In this document: in pieces, positions 1 through 9,940 of the stretch
Numbering within the stretch: position 1 is the first letter of the stretch
Layout of the letters: each line of letters opens with the position of its first letter
NCBI GenBank assembly: GCA_946186205.1
Contig: CAMHMH010000001.1
Location: 434,001-498,000 of the forward strand
DNA from: an uncultured Fretibacterium sp.
Lineage (GTDB): Bacteria; Synergistota; Synergistia; Synergistales; Aminobacteriaceae
DNA: 64,000 nucleotides
Reading direction: 5' to 3'
The notes under the pieces: generated by a model
Told to the model about the DNA's origin: nothing
Database searches by the model: none
What the model saw: the letters and a program-made list of their open reading frames with translations, nothing else
Made by a program: the position numbers and the translations under genes

Positions 1-548
<548 letters not shown>

Positions 549-560
549 TTATTGTCTCCT

Positions 561-1073
561 TTACTTTTTTCCTACGATTACTTTTGACGGCCTCAATACT
601 TTTTCTTTTGTCCTGTAACCTTTGAGGACTTCTGAAATAATTTTCCCGTCAAGCTCAGGGTCATTCACTTTTTCCGTGCTCGCCGCGTCATGAAGTGAAG
701 GGTCAAAAATTTCTCCCTCAGTCTTTATCACGCTGACTCCGAGTCCCTCAAGCACTCCTACAAATTGACGCTGTACCATCTCAACACCTTTCACGATACT
801 TTCTGAGTCTTCACTGCTTGCTGACAATGCGCGGTCTAAGTTATCGAGAACCGGCAATATCTGTGTGATTACTTCCTCTTTTGCGCGGGTACGTGTCTCT
901 GTGCGTTCCTTTATTGTTCGCTGACGGAAGTTGAAGAAATCCGCCCTCACTGTTTTGATTTCCTTCTTGAGGCTGTCAATCTCTTCTTTCAGTTTGTCGG
1001 CTTCAGTCTGTGAATCATCTTCAGAAATTTCGGGTTCTGATTCTTCCGCAACGTCTAATTTTTCCTCATCCAT
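561..1073 (-). CDS. grpE: Nucleotide exchange factor GrpE
   Basis: GrpE releases ADP from DnaK. The protein has an acidic N-terminus, a long coiled coil (about residues 25-75, containing FFNFRQRT) and a C-terminal beta domain ending near GYRTKEKVLRPSKVIV, typical of the family; about 170 residues is normal. A GTG at 1082 and an ATG at 1079 are in frame, but the SD (AGGGAGG at 1090-1084) is 8 bases from the ATG at 1073 (MDEEKL) and too close to the others, so 1073 is chosen. It lies directly behind hrcA and before dnaK. Confidence 0.95.
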   Translation of the reverse strand: MDEEKLDVAEESEPEISEDDSQTEADKLKEEIDSLKKEIKTVRADFFNFRQRTIKERTETRTRAKEEVITQILPVLDNLDRALSASSEDSESIVKGVEMVQRQFVGVLEGLGVSVIKTEGEIFDPSLHDAASTEKVNDPELDGKIISEVLKGYRTKEKVLRPSKVIVGKK

Positions 1074-1078
1074 TTTCA

Positions 1079-2092
1079 TCACCTCCCTGAAGAGTCTTCA
1101 TCAAGCGCATCAACTACACTCTCAAGAACGCTGATAGATTTCTCGTAGTCCATCCTCAGCGGCCCGATTAAACCTAACACGGCCTTTTGCTGACGAGGCC
1201 TCGCGGGTATGAGAATCATTGCGTTATCCTCCATGCCCTCGGTTTCATTTTCCTCGCCCAATGTGATATTGAGTGCTTTGCTTTCCCGGCATTTCTCTAT
1301 GAGACGTGCTAAAGGCTTCTCCTGCTCCAGAAGATTCAAGACTGCCTGAATGCGTGAGATTGTCTGGAACTGAGGCAAGTCCAGAATATTTCTTGCTCCT
1401 GCGCTGAAGAACTTGTAGTTTTGCTCCGTGAGAAATTTATCAAGCTCCGTTATCGCGCTCCTGCATGAAGTTTCAGCCTCAGTGAGTCCCGATGATGCAT
1501 ACTGCGAGAGAATCTCTTTGACCTCGCTCCAAGAATGGCCGCCCGCAAATGTATTGATCCTCCTGCTGAAATCCTCAAGTGTCTTCGCGTCAACCTCATA
1601 AGGAAGCGTGAACTGCGAATGATGAACGAGTCCCCCCTTAAGCACAATGAGCGCAAGAACGTTATTCCCTCCCATGAGAATAAAATCAATGTGCTGAATC
1701 TCTGCGCTTTCGAGAGCCGGAACAGCCGCAACCGCCACGCAGTTTGTGAGCCTCGCCATAAGGTGCGTAACATGTGTCAATAAATCTTCAATGCCGCTCC
1801 TGCTTCCGAGAATCTCCTGCCTTATGTCCTCGCTGTGAAGATGACTCCTCGCCCTTGATGTTACGGAGTCGATGTATACCCGGTATGCTTTTGCTGTTGG
1901 GAGTCTTCCTGATGATGAGTGAGGCTGATAAAAATATCCCATCTCTTCAAGGTCTGACATTTCGTTGCGAATCGTCGCGGGGCTGAGTCCCTTGATGTAT
2001 TTGCGGACGATTGTTCGTGAGCCGGCTGGTTCTCCTGTCTTTATGTACTCATACACTACTGCGAGAATGATGCTCAGCTGCCTTTCTGTCAT
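1079..2092 (-). CDS. hrcA: Heat-inducible transcription repressor HrcA
   Basis: HrcA binds CIRCE operators and represses the class I heat-shock genes; GroEL is its usual cofactor. The N-terminal winged helix is clear (GLSPATIRNEMSDLEEMG, followed by QPHSSSGRLPT), then the GAF-like/dimerisation region. At about 337 residues it has the usual length. The SD AGGAGG abuts an in-frame GTG at 2104 and is 11 bases from ATG 2092 (MTERQLS), so the ATG is preferred. First gene of the operon, with promoter and CIRCE upstream: autoregulated. Confidence 0.96.
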   Translation of the reverse strand: MTERQLSIILAVVYEYIKTGEPAGSRTIVRKYIKGLSPATIRNEMSDLEEMGYFYQPHSSSGRLPTAKAYRVYIDSVTSRARSHLHSEDIRQEILGSRSGIEDLLTHVTHLMARLTNCVAVAAVPALESAEIQHIDFILMGGNNVLALIVLKGGLVHHSQFTLPYEVDAKTLEDFSRRINTFAGGHSWSEVKEILSQYASSGLTEAETSCRSAITELDKFLTEQNYKFFSAGARNILDLPQFQTISRIQAVLNLLEQEKPLARLIEKCRESKALNITLGEENETEGMEDNAMILIPARPRQQKAVLGLIGPLRMDYEKSISVLESVVDALDEDSSGR

Positions 2093-2118
2093 TTGATCTT
2101 TCACCTCCTGTTAAAGTT

Positions 2119-2145
2119 TCAGCACTCACATAAAAAGAGTGCCAT
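2119..2145. promoter_or_regulatory. CIRCE operator (HrcA binding site)
   Basis: Inverted repeat TCAGCACTC - 9 bases - GAGTGCCAT, matching the consensus TTAGCACTC-N9-GAGTGCTAA with two outer mismatches. It lies just downstream of the predicted hrcA promoter start point and upstream of the SD, the standard position for HrcA repression. Confidence 0.93.
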
Positions 2146-2163
2146 TACGAATGAGCGCGGATA

Positions 2164-2192
2164 AGATTAGCAAAGAGACTCGGAAATGTCAA
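2164..2192 (-). promoter_or_regulatory. sigma70-type promoter of hrcA-grpE-dnaK
   Basis: On the minus strand TTGACA (2192-2187), 17-base spacer, TAATCT (2169-2164). The expected start near 2157 places CIRCE in the early transcribed region. Confidence 0.8.
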
Positions 2193-2379
2193 CATCAAGA
2201 CAAAATCAGCATGTTATAATCGCAACATTAAATCCGTTTTGACATGATGAAGTTGAAGCTGTCAATTTGTTTTGAATGACTCAGAAATGAATCGGCCATT
2301 TGAAACTGAGTCGCTTAAAAACGAATCGGCAAAAAAGTTTCAAGGCTCACAGAAGTTTTTTGCTGCGTGAAATCCGGCA
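2193..2379. other. Intergenic region with small repeats and a possible plus-strand promoter
   Basis: No gene seen. An extended -10 (TGtTATAAT, 2212-2220) could start the glycosyltransferase message. Two inverted repeats are present: TTGACA...TGTCAA near 2239-2263, and GACTCAG (2278-2284) with CTGAGTC (2306-2312). The octamer GAATCGGC occurs twice, near 2289 and 2323. Function unknown. Confidence 0.4.
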
Positions 2380-3180
2380 ATGAAAAACCTTGTAGGCTGT
2401 CTGAAACGGAGAATACATAAACGCAATGAGGTGGATAAGATTACTATACCTGTTACGGTTCTGACGGTCTCATTCAACGCGGAGTTTACAATTTCGCGGG
2501 CAATAGAGAGCGTTATGAATCAGACATACGAGAACATAGAGTACATTGTGATAGACGGCGCATCGAAAGACAGCACGGCCATGATTGCAGAGTCGTACGT
2601 CAAAAAATTCTGTGAGAAGCCCGGACGAACCATGCGCGTGATTTCTGAGCCTGACAAGGGTATGTATGACGCTCTCAACAAGGGCGCGAGGCTCGCAGGC
2701 GGAGTCATTGTCGGACAGATTAACGCGGATGATTTTTACGAGCCTGATGCGGTTCAGACGATGGCGGAACTATACGGGCGTGAGAAATACGATCTTGCGT
2801 GGGGAAGCGTGAATGTTATTACAGAGAAGGGGAATTTCATCAAGCACGCAAGGCGCGGACTCTTCTGGTCAAGTTCTCATTGGTGCCATCCGGCTGCGTT
2901 TGCTTCACGTGAAGTGCTTCTGCAATATCCTTATCCGCTGATAAATTCCCATGATGATTTTGACTTTGCGACACATTTATATGTTGACGGGAAAAAGTTA
3001 ATCCCTCTCGACAAAGTGATAAGCAATTTCACATTCGGGGGAATGAGCACGCAGAAAAGTTTGCGCGAGGCAAAGAAGCGGCTCGATGAGATTTACGCGA
3101 TACACAAGAAATACGGCATGAGCAGGCTATATTATCCTTACAGGCTTATATTTGAGATGGTGAAATACATTCTCACGTAG
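2380..3180 (+). CDS. Family 2 glycosyltransferase
   Basis: GT-A fold glycosyltransferase, 266 residues. The nucleotide-sugar domain starts at about residue 24 (VTVLTVSFNAE), with YIVIDGASKDST and the metal-binding NADDFY (DxD-like) motif, then SDPDKG-like and SHWCHPA segments typical of small GT2 enzymes acting on cell-surface glycans. No transmembrane segment is obvious. The start is uncertain: no good SD precedes 2380, and residues before ~20 lie outside the conserved domain. The gene stands alone, so acceptor and sugar donor cannot be inferred. Confidence 0.85.
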   Translation: MKNLVGCLKRRIHKRNEVDKITIPVTVLTVSFNAEFTISRAIESVMNQTYENIEYIVIDGASKDSTAMIAESYVKKFCEKPGRTMRVISEPDKGMYDALNKGARLAGGVIVGQINADDFYEPDAVQTMAELYGREKYDLAWGSVNVITEKGNFIKHARRGLFWSSSHWCHPAAFASREVLLQYPYPLINSHDDFDFATHLYVDGKKLIPLDKVISNFTFGGMSTQKSLREAKKRLDEIYAIHKKYGMSRLYYPYRLIFEMVKYILT

Positions 3181-3210
3181 GAAAACGCAGATAAAAATAT
3201 TCCTCCCTGA

Positions 3211-4707
<1,497 letters not shown>

Positions 4708-4737
4708 GGAGGTTGTACAATTCGGAAAAAACAAAAA

Positions 4738-5688
4738 ATGGAAAGGTCTGAGAGTGAGTTGTTTAATTTTGGTAACACGAAGCAGAAAATTGAACGCTTG
4801 CAGGTAGCGGTGAAGGAATCTGAGGCTCAGAAGCAGGAACTTCAAAGTCAGATTGATGTTTTGCGTCAGGAGCTTGAGAGTGTAAAAAACGAGAAGCATC
4901 GTCCAACATTAACTGATAGAGCCTTTTTGACACTATGCGAGTCAGGCGATGTCGAAATTGTAGAAGAAGCAATCATGAATGGCGCGGATGTCAACACTAA
5001 GGACAATGACGGCAAAACGGCTTTAATGGTGGCAGCAGAGGAAGACCGCACAGAAATCGCAGAATTACTCCTGAAGCACGGGGCTGATGTCAATGCTAAG
5101 GACAATTCAGGCTGGACGGCTTTAATGGGGACAGCAGAGAGAGGCCACACCGAAACAGCAGAACTTCTCCTGAAGCACGGGGCTGATGTCAATGCTAGGG
5201 ACGATAACGGTGGCACGGTTTTAATGGTGGCAGCAGGGGCGGCATGGTCCACCGAAATAGCAGAATCACTCCTGAAGCACGGGGCTGATGTCAATGCTAA
5301 GGACAATGACGGCTGGACGGCTTTAATTTATGCAGCAGAGCGCGACCGAGCAGAAACAGCAGAGGTTCTCCTGAAGTATGGGGCTGATGTCAACGCTGTG
5401 GACGATAACGGCAATACGGCTTTAATGTTGGCAACAGCAAATGACAACACAGAAACAGCAGAAGTTCTCCTGAAGTATGGGGCTGATGTCAACGCTAAGG
5501 ACAAATATGGATATACGGCTTTAATGGAGGCAGCAGAGCGCGACCGTGCAGAAACAGTAGAACTTCTCCTGAAGCATGGGGCTGATGTCAATGCTGTGGA
5601 CGATAACGGCAATACGGCTTTAATGTTGGCAACAGACATCGAAATCACAGAACTGCTCCTAAATGATGTCAATACGATTCCATTTTAA
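4738..5688 (+). CDS. Coiled-coil ankyrin repeat protein
   Basis: 316 residues with no signal peptide. Residues ~14-55 form a coiled coil (KQKIERLQVAVKESEAQKQE region); from ~60 onward there are about seven ankyrin repeats of 33-34 residues with the GADVNAKDNDG/TALM pattern. The DNA of the repeats is nearly identical between units, suggesting recent duplication. It ends abruptly after LLLNDVNTIPF, in the middle of a repeat. The SD AAGGAGGT (4706-4713) overlaps the bgl stop and is 24 bases from ATG 4738, unusually far; an in-frame ATT at 4720 would be better spaced. Ankyrin arrays bind proteins; the partner is unknown. The gene splits a beta-glucoside operon. Confidence 0.85.
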   Translation: MERSESELFNFGNTKQKIERLQVAVKESEAQKQELQSQIDVLRQELESVKNEKHRPTLTDRAFLTLCESGDVEIVEEAIMNGADVNTKDNDGKTALMVAAEEDRTEIAELLLKHGADVNAKDNSGWTALMGTAERGHTETAELLLKHGADVNARDDNGGTVLMVAAGAAWSTEIAESLLKHGADVNAKDNDGWTALIYAAERDRAETAEVLLKYGADVNAVDDNGNTALMLATANDNTETAEVLLKYGADVNAKDKYGYTALMEAAERDRAETVELLLKHGADVNAVDDNGNTALMLATDIEITELLLNDVNTIPF

Positions 5689-5751
5689 TGAAGGTGGCAA
5701 GACAAGGCCTCACAAACAGCCGAGCTTCTCCGCTCATACGGTGCAAAATAG
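5689..5751 (+). pseudogene. Degenerate tail of the ankyrin gene
   Basis: After the TAA TGA stops the same frame reads SQTAELLRSYGAK-stop, a typical ankyrin-protein C-terminus, while another frame gives ILMKVARQG, a typical repeat core. The last repeat has therefore been broken by small indels, and the annotated ankyrin protein has probably lost its original C-terminal cap. Confidence 0.6.
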
Positions 5752-5782
5752 CAACACAAAATTTTTCACAGGAGGCAAAACA

Positions 5783-7678
5783 ATGGACTTCAAAGAACTA
5801 GCTTCACTCATCCTCGAAAACATTGGCGGAAAATCAAACGTCAAAAACGTAGTGCACTGCGCAACACGTCTCCGCTTCACCCTCAAAGACGACTCCAAAC
5901 CCAACACCGACTCCATCAAGAAAGCACCCGGAGTCCTTCAGGTCGTGAACGCAGGAGGACAGTACCAGATAGTTATCGGCCCGGACGTTCCGCAGGTCTA
6001 TCAGGAAGTTATTGCGCTCGGAGGCTTCGAGGCTTCAGCGGCAATTGATGACCCCGACGCAGAGAAGGAAGACAACCGCTCACAGCTCAGCAAAATTCTT
6101 GAGAGCATAGCAGGAATCTTCCAGCCCATAATACCCGCCATAACCGGCGCAGGACTCCTCAAAGCGTTAATGGCTCTGTTCTCGTCATTCGGACTCCTCA
6201 AGGCAGGCACTCAGACTCACGCGATACTTAACGCCATGGCCGACGCAGCTTTCTACTTCATGCCCGTGTTGCTCGCAGCTTCTTGCGCCCGTAAGTTCAA
6301 GTGCAACCAGGGCAACGCAATGGCACTCGCAGGGATTCTCGTTTACCCTTCATTTGTCGCTCTCATGGGAGGAAAAGAGGCCGTGTCATTCTTGGGCTTT
6401 ATCCCCGTAACAAAAGCTGTATATGCCTCGTCAGTAATCCCGATAATTTTAGGCGTTTGGTTTATGTCGGTCGTTGAACATTGGGTGCAGAAAGTCTCGC
6501 CGAGAGCAATAAAATTCTTCTCAGTCCCTCTCGTGAGTCTCTTTATCGGAGGAGTCGTAACAATAACTCTTCTCGGCCCTATTGGTTCATGGGTATCAGG
6601 ACTCATCAATGAGCTTTTCACGTGGATGAACGCTTCAATCCCCTGGCTTGTTCCTACAGTTGTGGGAATCTTCTCGCCGTTGCTCGTAATGACCGGGACT
6701 CACTACGGCTTAATCCCAATCGGCACTAACAATCTTGCGACGGTCAAATGGGACTCAACAGTAATCGGTATGCTTCCATCAAACGTCGCTCAGGGCGCGG
6801 CAGGTCTTGCGGTTGCACTGCGCTCAAAGAATCCCGACACAAAGCAGCAGGCTTCATCAGCAGGATTAACAGCCGTACTCGGAATCACTGAGCCAGTATT
6901 GTACGGTGTAAACATGCGCTTCACGTTTCCTCTTTACGCGGCCATGATAGGCGGGGGACTCGGAGGTCTTTACATGGGACTGACCCGTGTTGCGAGATTT
7001 GCGGGCGGCTCTCCGGGATTGCTCGTTCTTCCGGGGTATATTCCTTCTGCTGAAGGTGCTGCGTTAGGCTATACGATGATGAATCTTGCCCACGCTGTAA
7101 TCGGCGGAGTCGTTATCGCGTTCATTGGCTCATGGGTTGCGTGCAACGTTCTCTATGACATTTGGGCGAAAAAAGGAAAGATCCCCGACGAAGAACTGCA
7201 CGGGCCTGAAGTGATTCCCTCTGTGCCGGATAATGTTATTGTCGCGCTGGCGAACGGAAAATTTATCGGGCCAGACGAGATGAAAGACGCAATGTTTTCA
7301 CAGCAGACAATGGGACAAACTGTAGCAATTGAGCCTTCAGACGGAGTAATCTGCGCTCCTGTGAACGGAACTATAGAGATGATATTTCCGACGGCACACG
7401 CTTTCGGAATGAGGATGCCTGACGGAACAGGATTGCTCATTCACATCGGAGTCGACACAGTGAACTTGAAAGGGCAGGGCTTCACGCTGTTAAAGAAAGA
7501 GGGCGATGATGTTAAAGCGGGAGAACCTGTTGTGCGTGTTGATTTGGACGTTCTAAAAAATGCGGGCTATTCACCCCAGACAATGATCGTAATCACTGAG
7601 CCTGTTGAAGAAGGAAAGCTGATCGAGTTCGCCGAGTTCGGAAGAGAAGTAATGCGCGGAGAAATTCTGAGCAAGTAA
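5783..7678 (+). CDS. bglF: Beta-glucoside PTS transporter subunit EIIBCA
   Basis: Phosphotransferase permease that imports and phosphorylates beta-glucosides. Domain order B-C-A as in BglF/BglP: EIIB phosphocysteine Cys26 in VVHCATRLRF; membrane EIIC about residues 95-460 with GITEPVLYGVN; EIIA with phospho-His554 in LLIHIGVDTV. 631 residues is the usual size. ATG 5783 has SD AGGAGG 7 bases upstream; the frame is open further 5' but that part overlaps ankyrin remnants. Product sugar-6-phosphate would feed the GH1 enzyme at 3259. No BglG antiterminator gene is visible nearby. Confidence 0.95.
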   Translation: MDFKELASLILENIGGKSNVKNVVHCATRLRFTLKDDSKPNTDSIKKAPGVLQVVNAGGQYQIVIGPDVPQVYQEVIALGGFEASAAIDDPDAEKEDNRSQLSKILESIAGIFQPIIPAITGAGLLKALMALFSSFGLLKAGTQTHAILNAMADAAFYFMPVLLAASCARKFKCNQGNAMALAGILVYPSFVALMGGKEAVSFLGFIPVTKAVYASSVIPIILGVWFMSVVEHWVQKVSPRAIKFFSVPLVSLFIGGVVTITLLGPIGSWVSGLINELFTWMNASIPWLVPTVVGIFSPLLVMTGTHYGLIPIGTNNLATVKWDSTVIGMLPSNVAQGAAGLAVALRSKNPDTKQQASSAGLTAVLGITEPVLYGVNMRFTFPLYAAMIGGGLGGLYMGLTRVARFAGGSPGLLVLPGYIPSAEGAALGYTMMNLAHAVIGGVVIAFIGSWVACNVLYDIWAKKGKIPDEELHGPEVIPSVPDNVIVALANGKFIGPDEMKDAMFSQQTMGQTVAIEPSDGVICAPVNGTIEMIFPTAHAFGMRMPDGTGLLIHIGVDTVNLKGQGFTLLKKEGDDVKAGEPVVRVDLDVLKNAGYSPQTMIVITEPVEEGKLIEFAEFGREVMRGEILSK

Positions 7679-7693
7679 CGTGTGAAAATTTTG

Positions 7694-7726
7694 CCTCCCG
7701 TTTGAAGTTTAGCGGGAGGTTTTTTT
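7694..7726 (+). terminator. Rho-independent terminator of the PTS gene
   Basis: CCTCCCG, 12-base loop, CGGGAGG followed by seven T. Confidence 0.9.
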
Positions 7727-7733
7727 GTTACTG

Positions 7734-8492
7734 TTACGATTTTTCCGCCGTGAAACATATATACGCGCACAAAGGCTTCACATGAAGAATATACATCAGG
7801 CAGTCCCACAAAAGCGCGACTAACCCGAACGGCACAAAGAACGCGAAATATCCGGCCTGATTGTAGTCAAACATGAAATCTGTCTTGCTGAAACCGTTAC
7901 GGGACAATAAATTTTTCAGCGCAGGATAATAACAGCGGTCATAATATGCCCTGAATATGCCGATCTTTTCACGGCTTGGAAATACCGCAAAGACTATCTT
8001 ACGCGCAAGCCAGCCGGGTATAAGCTGATTGATTATAGCGAAGAGTGCAAACTTGCAGGGAAATACGCTGATGAATTTTCCGCCGGGCTTGATTATCCTG
8101 CTGACTTCTTTCACTGCGCTCTCAAGATCATTCAGATGCTCAAGCACAGATGATGACGTTACCATGTCAACAGATTCATCTTCAAGCGGGACTCTTTTGC
8201 CTGACGTGAGATCAAAAACAATCTTTTCATCCGCGTCATTGTTGAAGGCTAATTCTTCTGCTGACACATCAAGCGCAATAATCTTTACGCCAGTGTCTTC
8301 CCTGCATTCGTCAGCAAATGCGCAGCGTTTTCCACCTCCTATGTCAAGCACAGAAATATTATCCGCAAGATTCCTTCTGACCTCTTCACGGTAATGTTTA
8401 TACCAACTGTGTTTTGTGTTTGGGAAAATTTTTGCGATTAATGAATGGCACTTCTTGTTGAAATTTATGAACGCTCTCAAAGGGTTAGCCAT
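7734..8492 (-). CDS. Class I SAM-dependent methyltransferase
   Basis: Methyltransf_11-type enzyme, 252 residues. SAM motif I is VLDIGGGKRCAFA (about residue 46), motif II acidic end IIALDVS, motif IV region VDMVTSSSVLEHL and post-motif KPGGKFISVFP. The C-terminal ~90 residues are hydrophobic and may associate with the membrane. SD GGAGGG is 8 bases before ATG 8492. Substrate unknown. It is transcribed alone, behind an unusual heptanucleotide repeat, downstream of recA. Confidence 0.8.
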   Translation of the reverse strand: MANPLRAFINFNKKCHSLIAKIFPNTKHSWYKHYREEVRRNLADNISVLDIGGGKRCAFADECREDTGVKIIALDVSAEELAFNNDADEKIVFDLTSGKRVPLEDESVDMVTSSSVLEHLNDLESAVKEVSRIIKPGGKFISVFPCKFALFAIINQLIPGWLARKIVFAVFPSREKIGIFRAYYDRCYYPALKNLLSRNGFSKTDFMFDYNQAGYFAFFVPFGLVALLWDCLMYILHVKPLCAYICFTAEKS

Positions 8493-8526
8493 TGAAGCAC
8501 CCTCCGGCGTAAAGACAGACTAAGCT

Positions 8527-8584
8527 ACTGCGAACTGCGAACTGCGAACTGCGAACTGCGAACTGCGAACTGCGAACTGCGAAC
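8527..8584. repeat. Heptanucleotide tandem repeat (ACTGCGA)8
   Basis: Eight perfect copies of ACTGCGA plus two bases, 58 bp without mismatch, in the leader between recA and the methyltransferase, 35 bp upstream of the methyltransferase start. A perfect short tandem repeat of this length should be prone to slipped-strand changes. Confidence 0.95.
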
Positions 8585-8647
8585 ATTATGCGGCGCAAAT
8601 TCACTCGTGTCAACCTCCTTATTGCTGGGATTTCGTGATTATAGCAC

Positions 8648-8684
8648 AAAAAAAGATTCCCCCCGATATTTCACAGGAGGAATC
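8648..8684 (-). terminator. Terminator of recA
   Basis: On the minus strand GATTCCTCC, 11-base loop, GGGGGGAATC followed by a run of seven T (the A-run at 8648-8654 on the plus strand). Confidence 0.88.
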
Positions 8685-8692
8685 ATTATCAC

Positions 8693-9865
8693 TTACACCG
8701 AATCCGAATCACCGTCAGCAATATCAAGAATATTGTCTTCACCTTCAGGGTCAAATTCTTCATCGTCCATATCAGGCTCATCATCTTCAATGCGTTCTGC
8801 TTTGGGCAACGCTTCTTTAGCAGGTTTCGCAGGGGATGCCGCTTCGTTTCCTTCGTTGGCTTTGAGCATTATGGCTTTCATGATTTCGTCCTGAAGCGCG
8901 GGATTTTCCGAGAGGAACTTTGCTACGGACTCTTTTCCCTGCCCTAACGTTTCGCCCTTGTACGTAACCCACGAGCCTTTGCGCCCTATTACCCCGTAAT
9001 CTATCGCCATGTCCACAACGCTGACTCCAACAGGAATACCCTTGCCGTAAATCAGACTCGCATGTGCTGTTCTGAAGGGCGGCGCAAGTTTGTTCTTCAC
9101 GACTTTCAGATATAACTCATGGCCGATAGTAACATCGCTTTTGTCGATCTTCTTTCCTTTGCGGACTTCAAGCCGTATTGACGTGTAGAACTTCAGTGCG
9201 CGTCCTCCCGTCGTCGTCTCAGTCGGGCCTTGTCCGTAACCTGTCGAGATTAATGCGCGAAGCTGGTTGATGAATACCACGAGGCAGTTCGTGTCAGAAA
9301 TTATTGACGTGAGTCTCCTCAGCGAATATGACATCATACGAGCCTGGAGTCCCATCTGGCTCTCGCCTATTCTGCCGTCGATTTCAGCCTGCGGAGTCAG
9401 AGCCGCAACCGAGTCAACAACAACAATGTCAACAGCTCCCGTACTCACCATCTGGTCAAGAATCTGGAGTCCTTCCTCGCCGCTGCTGGGCTGTGCAAGA
9501 TACAGATTCTCAACATCAACTCCGAGAGCTTTGGCGAGCCTAGGATCAAGCGCGTGCTCTACGTCAATATATGCCGCAACTCCTCCGGCCTTCTGCGCTT
9601 CAGCCACAGCATAAAGTGCTACGGTGGTCTTTCCTGAACCTTCAGGGCCGAAAATTTCTATAATCCTCCCTCTAGGATAGCCGCCGATCCCCAATGCAAC
9701 ATCAAGAGGCAGTATACCGCTCGAAATTACTTCAATCTCTTTGTATGCGTTCTCGCCGAGCTTCATTATTGCGCCGTCGCCAAACTTGTGGCAAATGTCG
9801 CTGACTGCTTCCTCTATTACCTTCTCTCGGGTTGACTTGGCCGGCTTCTTTGTCGTTTTAGCCAG
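8693..9865 (-). CDS. recA: Recombinase RecA
   Basis: Strand-exchange ATPase and LexA coprotease. Walker A GPEGSGKTT, Walker B VDIVVVDSVAAL, L1/L2 regions and TETTTGGRALKFY; acidic C-terminal tail enriched in Asp/Glu, making it longer (~390) than the usual 350. Starts: GTG 9874 overlaps the SD (AAGGAG 9879-9874) and is unlikely; the only codon at good spacing (8 bases) is CTG at 9865, giving MAKTTKKPAK, the classical RecA opening. No ATG is available. Follows cinA by 75 bp, a common pairing. No clear LexA box was seen. Confidence 0.95.
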   Translation of the reverse strand: MAKTTKKPAKSTREKVIEEAVSDICHKFGDGAIMKLGENAYKEIEVISSGILPLDVALGIGGYPRGRIIEIFGPEGSGKTTVALYAVAEAQKAGGVAAYIDVEHALDPRLAKALGVDVENLYLAQPSSGEEGLQILDQMVSTGAVDIVVVDSVAALTPQAEIDGRIGESQMGLQARMMSYSLRRLTSIISDTNCLVVFINQLRALISTGYGQGPTETTTGGRALKFYTSIRLEVRKGKKIDKSDVTIGHELYLKVVKNKLAPPFRTAHASLIYGKGIPVGVSVVDMAIDYGVIGRKGSWVTYKGETLGQGKESVAKFLSENPALQDEIMKAIMLKANEGNEAASPAKPAKEALPKAERIEDDEPDMDDEEFDPEGEDNILDIADGDSDSV

Positions 9866-9940
9866 AGTAATCACTCCTTTAGTTTTTGTGTGTGAGATTT
9901 TTTTTGCCTGTTAAGTATACAGCATTTCGACACGGAAATT

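Noticed and set aside
4866-5672. Two minus-strand frames of 146 and 114 residues
   Set aside because: Antisense shadows of the ankyrin repeats; their repeated sequence simply mirrors the coding strand.
5663-5782. N-terminal extension of the PTS protein
   Set aside because: Encoded by ankyrin leftovers; EIIB domain begins at ATG 5783 with SD.
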